A stretch of DNA of 5,831 nt from an uncultured Treponema sp. (GTDB lineage: Bacteria > Spirochaetota > Spirochaetia > Treponematales > Treponemataceae): the NCBI GenBank assembly GCA_905372205.1, contig CAJPOH010000072.1:1-5831 (forward strand), written 5' to 3'. The notes under the pieces are model-generated. The model had not been told where the DNA came from and made no database searches. It saw nothing but the letters and a program-made list of their open reading frames with translations. The translations under genes were made by a program, and so were the position numbers. Below are positions 1 through 5,831 of the stretch, piece after piece. Position 1 is the first letter of the stretch, and each line of letters begins with the position of its first letter.

Positions 1-224
1 TATGGAGAACCTTTTGGATTTGTATTATCATCAACAGTAAGCTTTTCATTATTGATAGACTCAGACGATTTAACAGTATTAAGCCTCTTTTCCGCATCAA
101 TCCTATTAGCTTCTTCTTGTCTCTCTCTATTAGCGATAGCTCCACTTTGCTCAGCACCTTGTTGCTTACCAACTTTTTCCATTTGAGAATAAAGAGTCTG
201 TAAATCAATTGGCTGAATACCCAC
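1..224 (-). CDS. Small hydrophilic protein of unknown function, Treponema-like, 3' end missing
   Basis: The function is not known. I translated this frame by hand: it is open from a GTG at 224-222 to the left edge and gives 74 residues with no stop. The protein begins M-GIQPIDLQTLYSQMEKVGKQQ and continues as a hydrophilic, probably helical stretch rich in Gln, Glu, Arg and Ala (residues about 19-50), then a polar Ser/Asn/Thr-rich segment. No signal peptide or membrane segment is visible. The GTG start is preferred over the in-frame ATG at 182-180 because an AAGAAGG ribosome site lies six bases upstream of it, and because the GIQPIDLQTLY segment, which I recall as the conserved start of a Treponema protein, would otherwise be lost. 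The start lies inside the end of fapA (20-base overlap), so translation is probably coupled. A flagellar link is inferred only from this position. The C-terminal part lies outside the window. Confidence 0.72.
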   Translation of the reverse strand, partial: MGIQPIDLQTLYSQMEKVGKQQGAEQSGAIANRERQEEANRIDAEKRLNTVKSSESINNEKLTVDDNTNPKGSP

Positions 225-2178
225 TAGGCACCTTCTTTGCATCTTCTACATCATCATCCTGATACTTACCATATCTAACAAAGCCATTATCCAAATAGAA
301 AGTAACAGCCTTACAATCAGAACGCACTTCTTCAATAGAATCACGAATTACAATTTTTACACCCGCATAAACATCACCACTAACTGAAACACGACCATCA
401 TTTTTTAAACTATCCAAATAAGTTTTAATTTGGGTAATTTCTTTTTGTGTTCTTTGAACTTCTGTCTCAAGCGTATGCTTATCTTGTACTAATTTTTGAT
501 ATGTTTCTTCTTTTCCCGTAGGAAGTCCACCACGTCGCTTTTTAGTTTCTTCAAGACCTCTCAAATTAAGTCTCACATCACTCAAATTCTTCTCATCAAA
601 TTCCTGCTTCGTAAGAAGGAAATTAAGTCTTTCTTTACTTTTTGGGTCAAAACCAACATTGATTACAGTATCATTTCCCGATGACTTACTCCCTATAGAC
701 TTTGCAGAGATAGATTCAGATGCACTCAAATCTCCACCTATGATATTACCCTTCTTTCCCCTACAAATAATTTTTCTATTTGCCATAACATTAGAGTTCA
801 TTATACCATCAGTAACAATAACCATATCCCCTGCTTCAACTTTTTTGGTATTTTGTATGAATTTGCTCCATATAGACTTCCCAGCTCTAATATTACCTTC
901 ATTTTTACCAACGATACCTTGTCCTACAACTATATCTCCTTCAGCATCCAAATCCGCAGCCCCAACAGTTCCTTTCACCTCTATATTACCACTAGCTTTG
1001 ATAGAATAACCATCATCAACATTTCCATTAACAACAACAGTACCTAAGAAAGTAAAATCTCCAGTTTTTATAGACACATCGCCTTCAACTATATGAACTT
1101 CTTCAACATTAATTTTGTTTTTAACCAAAAGCACTTGCCCACTAACTGTTGCAAGAATCGTAAGCCCATCATCTGCTACTTCAGTATTTTTTCCAAGTGG
1201 AAGAGGAATGTCTTTTCCATTATTTGCTTCAAGATATTTACCTGTTACAGTTTTCCCTGCTTGCCCCCTTTGTGCAGGCACTTTCTGTGCAAGAGGTTGC
1301 CCCACAACAACATTTTCTATCAAATTAAGTTCCTTAAAGTTGATCTGCCCTGATTTCGTTTCTTTAAGTCTGACATGGGTATTATCAACTTCAAAGTTAT
1401 AAGTAATCTTAGCATCTGCCCCATGCTTTGGAGGGATACCCTCAGCAACCAAATAATTTTCTTTATACACAGGAGAATCTTGAAAAGCTGAAACATATTC
1501 TTCGTTGATTCCCACTGTAACTCTATTATTTTTCAAAAATGCAACTATAGTATCACTAGATAAATCGATTCCACCTTGCGTAGGAGGCAAAACATAGAGA
1601 TACGCTTTCATCTCATCTTCGCTAATTTCCACTGCCATAGTAGCATCATGACCTAAGACTCTTTCATAAGGAGCTATTTTCACATATTCTCCCGAAGCAC
1701 TAGTTAAAATTGGAATAATAGATTCCTCATTTGGGACAGGCAATGCTTTTGCATTAAATTTTTCGATAACAACTCCCAAACCAGCAGGTTTCCCTTCTCC
1801 TTTAGGAGGTACAACTTTCAAATAAATACCATCAGGAGCTCTAAATACAAAAGCATCTCCATCTTTAGTTTCGACAACCTTAGCCTCTTCAGCTCCAACT
1901 TCTGTTCCATCTTCAGTGAGCTTTCCATCTTGACTTCCAACTTTTTTGGCAATTTCATAAGCTATAAGTCGCCACTTTTTAGGGAAAAGTGCCAATATAC
2001 CTTGCACACCTTTCTGCACAATTTCATAATCAATACGAGATTTAGGAACGCCTAACTGAGTTGCAGCATTCGACAAAGCTTCATCAAGAGAATTTCCCTC
2101 AACTTCCACAAAGAACCTGCCTGAATCCTCTTCATGTAACTCACTCATCTTTTGTTTAATCTGTTCAATTTCAATCAT
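205..2178 (-). CDS. fapA: FapA family protein (DUF342) with N-terminal Jag_N-like domain
   Basis: This 657-residue cytoplasmic protein has no signal peptide or membrane segment. Residues about 21-75 resemble a Jag_N domain: FVEVEGNSLDEAL, then LGVPKSRIDYEIVQKG and a KGVQGILALFPKKWRL end. Residues about 115-350 carry the N-terminal part of DUF342, including GVVIEKFNAKALPVPN. Residues about 360-500 are short Gly-rich beta repeats (GDVSIKTGDF, NGNVDDGYSIKASGNIEVKG, AEGDIVVGQGIVG) typical of a right-handed beta-helix, with some resemblance to bactofilins. Residues about 511-592 are charged and probably a coiled coil, followed by a final beta segment (VSVSGDVYAGVKIVI). FapA proteins have been linked to flagellar assembly or polar placement in other bacteria; the exact role here is inferred from the family and the operon. 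The ATG follows the sigma factor stop by 26 bases, with only a weak AGG nine bases upstream. Confidence 0.85.
   Translation of the reverse strand: MIEIEQIKQKMSELHEEDSGRFFVEVEGNSLDEALSNAATQLGVPKSRIDYEIVQKGVQGILALFPKKWRLIAYEIAKKVGSQDGKLTEDGTEVGAEEAKVVETKDGDAFVFRAPDGIYLKVVPPKGEGKPAGLGVVIEKFNAKALPVPNEESIIPILTSASGEYVKIAPYERVLGHDATMAVEISEDEMKAYLYVLPPTQGGIDLSSDTIVAFLKNNRVTVGINEEYVSAFQDSPVYKENYLVAEGIPPKHGADAKITYNFEVDNTHVRLKETKSGQINFKELNLIENVVVGQPLAQKVPAQRGQAGKTVTGKYLEANNGKDIPLPLGKNTEVADDGLTILATVSGQVLLVKNKINVEEVHIVEGDVSIKTGDFTFLGTVVVNGNVDDGYSIKASGNIEVKGTVGAADLDAEGDIVVGQGIVGKNEGNIRAGKSIWSKFIQNTKKVEAGDMVIVTDGIMNSNVMANRKIICRGKKGNIIGGDLSASESISAKSIGSKSSGNDTVINVGFDPKSKERLNFLLTKQEFDEKNLSDVRLNLRGLEETKKRRGGLPTGKEETYQKLVQDKHTLETEVQRTQKEITQIKTYLDSLKNDGRVSVSGDVYAGVKIVIRDSIEEVRSDCKAVTFYLDNGFVRYGKYQDDDVEDAKKVPSGYSAN
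231..237 (-). promoter_or_regulatory. Ribosome binding site deciding the GTG start of the last gene
   Basis: The minus strand reads AAGAAGG, ending six bases before the GTG at 224-222. It lies inside the fapA coding region. Its good match and spacing are the main local reason for choosing GTG over the internal ATG at 182. Confidence 0.6.
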
Positions 2179-2204
2179 GCTACACTACCTACTTATTTTC
2201 TCAT

Positions 2205-2993
2205 TTAGAGTGATGTTTTAATTACACCATTTAGCTTACTCTTCAATTTCAAACTAGCACTTGTATGTATTTGAGAAACCCTCGACTCAGTAACATGCAA
2301 AACCTCTCCAATTTCGCGCAATGTCATACTTTCATAGTAATACATAATAAGAACCTGCTTTTCACGTTCTGGAAGTTGACATATAGCATCAATAATTATC
2401 TTTTTTACAACTTCCTTTTCAACCACAACATCAGGATTCATTGAAGAAGGAGCCTCAATACTATCACCCAACGATAACTTATCAGAATCATCACTCCTGT
2501 ATCTAGTATCGGCTAAAGAAAGAAGTGTAGTAGAAGAAACTTTAATCAAAAGCTGATTATAATCCTCTAAGCCCATGTTCATACCTTCAGCTATTTCTTC
2601 ATTAGTAACCGCTCGTCCCAATTTACCTTCAAGATTTGCTATTGTTTCTTCAATCTCCCTAGCCTTCTGTCTTACAGAACGAGGAACCCAATCAATTGAA
2701 CGAAGTTCATCAAAAATAGCCCCTCTAATTCTAGCCACAGCATACGTAGAAAATTTCACCTTCTTACTAGAATCATACTTTTCGATAGCATCTAAAAGTC
2801 CAAAAACACCATAACCAACCAAATCATCAAACTCAACGCTACTTGGCATCCCCACAGCTATTTTTCCTGCAACAAACTTCACCATCGAAGCATACTTTAA
2901 TATAAAGTATTCTCTAAGTTTTGGATCTCTAGTTTTTTTATACTCATCCCACAATGTGTCTTCTGGTATGCTATCAAAATCTCTATCTTGCAT
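2205..2993 (-). CDS. fliA: Flagellar-type RNA polymerase sigma factor (WhiG/FliA, sigma-28 family)
   Basis: This 262-residue protein is full length for the sigma-28 group (about 240-265). It should direct RNA polymerase to late flagellar and motility promoters. Region 2 spans residues about 29-105, with VEFDDLVGYGVFGLLDAIEKYD for core binding and FSTYAVARIRGAIFDELR followed by the W102-containing IDWVPRS segment for -10 recognition. Region 3 covers about 106-150 (RQKAREIEETIANLEGKLGR and TNEEIAEGM). Region 4 covers about 205-255 (LPEREKQVLIMYYYE, then the helix-turn-helix LREIGEVLHVTESRVSQIH) for -35 recognition. The absence of region 1.1 and the short region 3 set it apart from RpoD. An AGAGGG lies ten bases before the ATG. 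The gene sits between the unknown membrane protein and fapA, as expected for an operon member. No anti-sigma factor (FlgM) is in the window. The name whiG would be equally acceptable. Confidence 0.93.
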   Translation of the reverse strand: MQDRDFDSIPEDTLWDEYKKTRDPKLREYFILKYASMVKFVAGKIAVGMPSSVEFDDLVGYGVFGLLDAIEKYDSSKKVKFSTYAVARIRGAIFDELRSIDWVPRSVRQKAREIEETIANLEGKLGRAVTNEEIAEGMNMGLEDYNQLLIKVSSTTLLSLADTRYRSDDSDKLSLGDSIEAPSSMNPDVVVEKEVVKKIIIDAICQLPEREKQVLIMYYYESMTLREIGEVLHVTESRVSQIHTSASLKLKSKLNGVIKTSL

Positions 2994-3003
2994 TCAATTA
3001 AAG

Positions 3004-3009
3004 CCCTCT
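3004..3009 (-). promoter_or_regulatory. Probable ribosome binding site of the sigma factor gene
   Basis: AGAGGG on the minus strand lies ten bases before the ATG at 2993-2991, inside the 30-base gap after the preceding stop codon. The spacing is slightly long but acceptable. Confidence 0.45.
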
Positions 3010-3023
3010 TTTTCCAAAAATCA

Positions 3024-3800
3024 TTAAACATCTCTTTTAAGCACTGTCCTAACAGCTTTTGCCATTAAATTGCTATCTGTAACATCATCAGATAAATCAG
3101 TAGCAAAGAAAGATTGAGTTCCAGTACTCATAAGCTCATCCCCCCTAGTTTGCTCCTCTTTCAAGTTCGATGTGTCCACAAACTCTTGCAAATCAGGCAA
3201 TTCCTCCAACCTATCCACATCACTTTCAATTGTTTCAGATAGCTCAGCTTCTGATAATTCTGCATCATCTACACGCACAGCTTCGCTCCCTTCTAATGCA
3301 GATTTCTCTACATTAACCGAACTACCTTCTTCCCCTTTTTCATTAGAAAAACTTAATGGCTTAAAACCTGAAGATAATGTTTGCTCTTCTTGCGTAGTTT
3401 CCTCTTTCATTAAACTATCACCTTGAAGTGAACCATCAAGATCTTGAGAACCAAGACCTTCAAATGATGTTTTAGCCTTAGGAGCTGACATAGTAGCATT
3501 CCCGTCAGTTACTCCATCATGCTCAAAGGAAGGATGGGAAGCATCATCTATTCTTATATCTAAGTTAGCTCCTACAATATTAGTATCTGGTACTTCTTCT
3601 TTTGTTTTATCCTCGAAAAAGTCAGGAACATATTTGAGCAAAAAGAAGTTTGCAACAAATAAAAATACTGCAACCAAACATGCTGATATAAACGCCTTAA
3701 AAACACTCCAAAACAGCGAAGAACCAGTAAAAAAAGCCAACAATGCAAATAAAACAAAAACTATAAAGAAAGAAATCAAAAGCACTTTTAGTCGCGACAT
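3024..3800 (-). CDS. Two-helix inner membrane protein with long acidic cytoplasmic tail, function unknown
   Basis: I do not recognise a characterised family for this 258-residue protein. Two strongly hydrophobic segments lie at residues about 5-23 (VLLISFFIVFVLFALLAFF) and 33-57 (SVFKAFISACLVAVFLFVANFFLL). Basic residues sit at the extreme N terminus and just after the second segment, which suggests both ends face the cytoplasm. Residues about 60-235 are hydrophilic and strongly acidic, rich in Asp, Glu and Ser, with a small internal repeat (AELSE AELSE) at about 180-189 and a VDRLEELPDLQEFVD segment at about 195-209. The protein ends in a predicted basic helix, LMAKAVRTVLKRDV. This layout suits a membrane anchor with a disordered tail and a C-terminal docking peptide, but that is inference. 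It sits between flhG and the sigma factor gene, so a flagellar or regulatory role is likely. The AGGAG site is 13 bases from the ATG and no better in-frame start is seen. Confidence 0.82.
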   Translation of the reverse strand: MSRLKVLLISFFIVFVLFALLAFFTGSSLFWSVFKAFISACLVAVFLFVANFFLLKYVPDFFEDKTKEEVPDTNIVGANLDIRIDDASHPSFEHDGVTDGNATMSAPKAKTSFEGLGSQDLDGSLQGDSLMKEETTQEEQTLSSGFKPLSFSNEKGEEGSSVNVEKSALEGSEAVRVDDAELSEAELSETIESDVDRLEELPDLQEFVDTSNLKEEQTRGDELMSTGTQSFFATDLSDDVTDSNLMAKAVRTVLKRDV

Positions 3801-3813
3801 AAAAACAAAGAAA

Positions 3814-3818
3814 CTCCT
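3814..3818 (-). promoter_or_regulatory. Widely spaced ribosome binding site of the membrane protein gene
   Basis: AGGAG on the minus strand is followed by 13 bases, mostly T, before the ATG at 3800-3798. This is longer than the usual 5-9. The codons between (AGT TTC TTT GTT TTT) offer no alternative start, so the ATG is kept and the gene may be weakly translated. Confidence 0.45.
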
Positions 3819-3854
3819 ATAAAGACACTAAAAAAGAATATATAAATGAGCCAA

Positions 3855-4745
3855 CTAATGCCCTTTGCGTGCAAACAGCTTTTTTAAGAATTTAGAGAAA
3901 CCACCGCTCACTTCATTATACTCCACTTTTTCCAATTTTGCAACTATGTGTCTTAAACAACTAGAAGCTTTCGAAGAAGGGAAATAATCAAAAAAAGGTT
4001 TTTGCCCCGAAACAGCATTAAAAACCGCATCATCATTATATATAAAACCTAAATACTCAACTTTTACATTCAAAAATTGCCCTGCTATGTTAATTATTCT
4101 TTCTGCAATTTCTTTTGAGTTTTGTGCTGAAGCAACCCTATTTACAATGAGTTTTAAGTTTATATCACAATTATCAATCTCTTTTGCCACTGTTTTTATT
4201 ATACCATATGCGTCTGCAATCGATGTGGGTTCTGTAGTAGTAACCACTATAACTTCATCACTTGCTTCGAGAAATGATAATACATTTCGCGATATCCCTG
4301 CACTAGTGTCTATGATTATGATGTCAGTATTAGCAAGTTCATATAATTCGTTGATAAAATGGGTTCTATCTTCTTCAGTCATGTTAGCAATTTCAGAAAA
4401 ACCAGAAGCACCCGCCACCAATTTAATTCCATAACTTGTATCAATTATTATGTCTTTCATATGCTTTTTCTTTCTAATAACATGATACAAATTATATTGT
4501 GGAGTAGTGCCTAAAATTATGTTTGCGTTAGCAAGCCCCAAATCAGCGTCAATTATAACGACACTTTTTCCTATCTTTGCATAAGCCAAACCTAAATTAA
4601 CAGCAATGTTGGTTTTTCCAACTCCGCCTTTTCCACTTGTTACCGAGATTATACGAGTCTTTTTCTGATTGTTATTCTTTATTTCTTGTAGTTCATCTTT
4701 TTTTTCTTTCATCAATTTTCGTAAATCTTCTGCTTGGTCAACCAT
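3855..4745 (-). CDS. flhG: FlhG (YlxH/FleN) MinD-like ATPase, flagellar number regulator
   Basis: This is a 296-residue P-loop ATPase of the MinD/ParA family, full length for FlhG. The N terminus has DQAEDLR (residues 3-9), matching the DQAxxLR motif known in FlhG to stimulate the FlhF GTPase. The deviant Walker A KGGVGKT is at 39-45, with the signature lysine K39. The Walker A' segment DADLGLAN is at 66-73 with D66 and D68, and Walker B IIIIDTSAGI is at 142-151 with D146. The last 14 residues (FSKFLKKLFARKGH, 283-296) form an amphipathic basic helix like the MinD/FlhG membrane-targeting sequence. Known FlhG proteins cycle between ATP-bound membrane dimers and monomers and limit flagellar number together with FlhF. 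The ATG lies inside the end of flhF (34-base overlap), with GGAGAT as ribosome site. This points to coupled translation and balanced amounts of the two partners. Confidence 0.93.
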   Translation of the reverse strand: MVDQAEDLRKLMKEKKDELQEIKNNNQKKTRIISVTSGKGGVGKTNIAVNLGLAYAKIGKSVVIIDADLGLANANIILGTTPQYNLYHVIRKKKHMKDIIIDTSYGIKLVAGASGFSEIANMTEEDRTHFINELYELANTDIIIIDTSAGISRNVLSFLEASDEVIVVTTTEPTSIADAYGIIKTVAKEIDNCDINLKLIVNRVASAQNSKEIAERIINIAGQFLNVKVEYLGFIYNDDAVFNAVSGQKPFFDYFPSSKASSCLRHIVAKLEKVEYNEVSGGFSKFLKKLFARKGH

Positions 4746-5831
4746 ATATCATCTCCAAATAATGAATTATCATCACCATAACGCTCATCAATATATTCAA
4801 CTTCTCCTTCAAATCCTTTCAATTTTTTTAATATGTTACGTCTACTTGCAAAACTAATATGAGTTGGAACTTTCTGCCCTGTAGTCATATAAGAAATAGG
4901 CACTCCACGTCTCGAAAGCACACTCACCACATTTCCTGCATCTGTAGTTTCATCAAGTTTAGACACAATCACATAATCATATCCACAACATTTATATTTA
5001 TCCATTATTAAATCGATATCTTTCATTTTTGTACCTGCGTTTATAACAAGATGAACTTCCATTAAATTCTTATCCACTGCTGATAAAAACTTATTCACCT
5101 CTGCAAGTTGCATTTTATCGTTAGGATTTCTACCCGAAGAATCAACAAACAAGATATCCATAATATCTTTATTCACATCAATTACATTCTTTAGCTCATT
5201 AGGAGTGTCAACAACACTAAAAGACAACTCCATGCATGCACAATATTTTTCTATATGATGCACCGCTCCTATTTTATATCCATCAGTTGTAATAACATGA
5301 AGTTTTGGCTTTGTTTGCTTTGCAGATTGAACGTGAACAAAATGCAAAGCAGCCAATTTAAAAAGAGATGTTGTTTTTCCAACACCTGTAGGCCCCACAA
5401 AAACAATCACTTTCCTACTTGGAATAGGTTCAAACTCTTTAACATTTATAGATATAGCAATGTAGTCTAAAATCTTTTTTGAAAGGATAGAATAATTTTC
5501 TAACTCTTCAACAGTAACTTCTTTTTTGATTGTTTCAACTAAAGTGTTGATATAGTCTTCTGAAAAATCATTATCCTTCAGTATTGCCTTGATTTTTTCA
5601 AGATTCTCATGCTCTTTAATATTTGAAGACGTATTGTTAATTTTTACAGCAATTTCTTCAACGATTTCTTTAAGTTTTTCAAAAGATTTATGTTCAAAAT
5701 CTAACTTGGCACTAGTGTTTTGTTTTTCATTTAGCTCATTAGTTGAAACTTCTAGCTTTTTCTCTTCTTGTTCTTTAATACGCCTTGCATGAGCATCTAT
5801 TAAAGCTACATTTTTTTCATAATTTTTATTT
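4712..5831 (-). CDS. flhF: FlhF, SRP-type GTPase for flagellar placement, 5' end missing
   Basis: The frame is open from the TGA at 4714-4712 to the right edge, giving 372 visible residues. FlhF usually has about 370-450, so only the N terminus is missing. Visible residues 1-60 are Lys/Glu-rich and match the variable basic region. Residues about 60-135 are the helical N domain. The G domain follows: G1 GPTGVGKTT at 146-154, a DGYKIGA segment at 183-189 where SRP GTPases usually have DTYRIGA or similar, G3 DSSGR at 230-234 instead of the usual DTAGR, G4 SKLDE at 290-294, and a closing TTGQKVP. A tail of about 34 mostly acidic residues follows. FlhF is a membrane-associated GTPase that recruits early flagellar components to the assembly site and is activated by FlhG. 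The GTG at 5410 is an internal Val codon just before the P-loop, not the start, because coding sequence continues far upstream of it. Confidence 0.92.
   Translation of the reverse strand, partial: NKNYEKNVALIDAHARRIKEQEEKKLEVSTNELNEKQNTSAKLDFEHKSFEKLKEIVEEIAVKINNTSSNIKEHENLEKIKAILKDNDFSEDYINTLVETIKKEVTVEELENYSILSKKILDYIAISINVKEFEPIPSRKVIVFVGPTGVGKTTSLFKLAALHFVHVQSAKQTKPKLHVITTDGYKIGAVHHIEKYCACMELSFSVVDTPNELKNVIDVNKDIMDILFVDSSGRNPNDKMQLAEVNKFLSAVDKNLMEVHLVINAGTKMKDIDLIMDKYKCCGYDYVIVSKLDETTDAGNVVSVLSRRGVPISYMTTGQKVPTHISFASRRNILKKLKGFEGEVEYIDERYGDDNSLFGDDIWLTKQKIYEN
4751..4756 (-). promoter_or_regulatory. Ribosome binding site of flhG inside flhF
   Basis: GGAGAT on the minus strand has its GGAG core seven bases before the ATG at 4745-4743. 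It lies within the flhF coding region, so ribosomes finishing flhF pass over it, which fits translational coupling. Confidence 0.6.

Noticed and set aside
659..1402. Plus-strand open frames of 64-116 codons opposite fapA
   Set aside because: They overlap each other and lie antisense to a well-supported gene. Their composition (Ser, Phe, Ile, Pro-rich) is what antisense of this coding sequence gives.
3572..3757. Minus-strand frame of 61 codons within the membrane protein gene
   Set aside because: It is a hydrophobic shadow of the membrane-segment codons in a shifted frame, and the longer frame has better start and spacing.
3801..3854. Possible promoter in the largest gap (TATATT on the minus strand)
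   Set aside because: The gap is AT-rich, so a TATATT is expected by chance, and no -35 element at proper spacing is seen.
4087..4434. Plus-strand frame of 115 codons opposite flhG
   Set aside because: It is antisense to the conserved ATPase core, has no plausible ribosome site that I could see, and has no recognisable motif.
5408..5410. GTG as the start of a 232-residue flhF
   Set aside because: It lies directly before the P-loop and would remove the whole N domain. The same frame stays open for 140 more codons to the window edge with FlhF-like content.
1..5831. CRISPR array, insertion sequence, tRNA or prophage signal
   Set aside because: No spaced direct repeats, terminal inverted repeats, transposase or tRNA-like fold was seen. 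The window is almost fully coding with uniform composition.

Overview
The window looks like part of a flagellar operon from an AT-rich spirochaete, most likely Treponema or a close relative. Three things suggest this. The gene order is flhF, flhG, a membrane protein of unknown function, a WhiG/FliA-type sigma factor, then a long FapA (DUF342) protein. All genes lie on one strand with almost no spacing. The last, partial gene begins GIQPIDLQTLY, a start I associate from memory with a Treponema hypothetical protein. No 16S or other taxonomic marker is present, so the genus is an inference.

Everything is encoded on the minus strand, so transcription runs from high to low coordinates. flhF is cut by the right edge (5831) and its last 34 bases overlap flhG. 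A 54-base gap separates flhG from a 258-residue two-helix membrane protein. A 30-base gap then leads to the sigma factor gene, and a 26-base gap to fapA. The end of fapA overlaps by 20 bases a GTG-started small protein gene that runs off the left edge at base 1. No gap exceeds 54 bases, and I see no convincing terminator or promoter inside the window. One polycistronic transcript starting upstream of flhF is the simplest reading.

The genes fit together as a control block for flagellar placement, number and expression. FlhF (SRP-type GTPase) and FlhG (MinD-type ATPase) form the known pair that sets flagellar position and number. The sigma factor would transcribe late flagellar and motility genes. 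FapA-type proteins have been linked to flagellar assembly or polar organisation in other bacteria. The two unrecognised genes, the membrane protein with an acidic cytoplasmic tail and the Gln/charge-rich small protein, are the least understood parts and the best candidates for something new. I found no mobile element, CRISPR array, RNA gene or sign of horizontal transfer.
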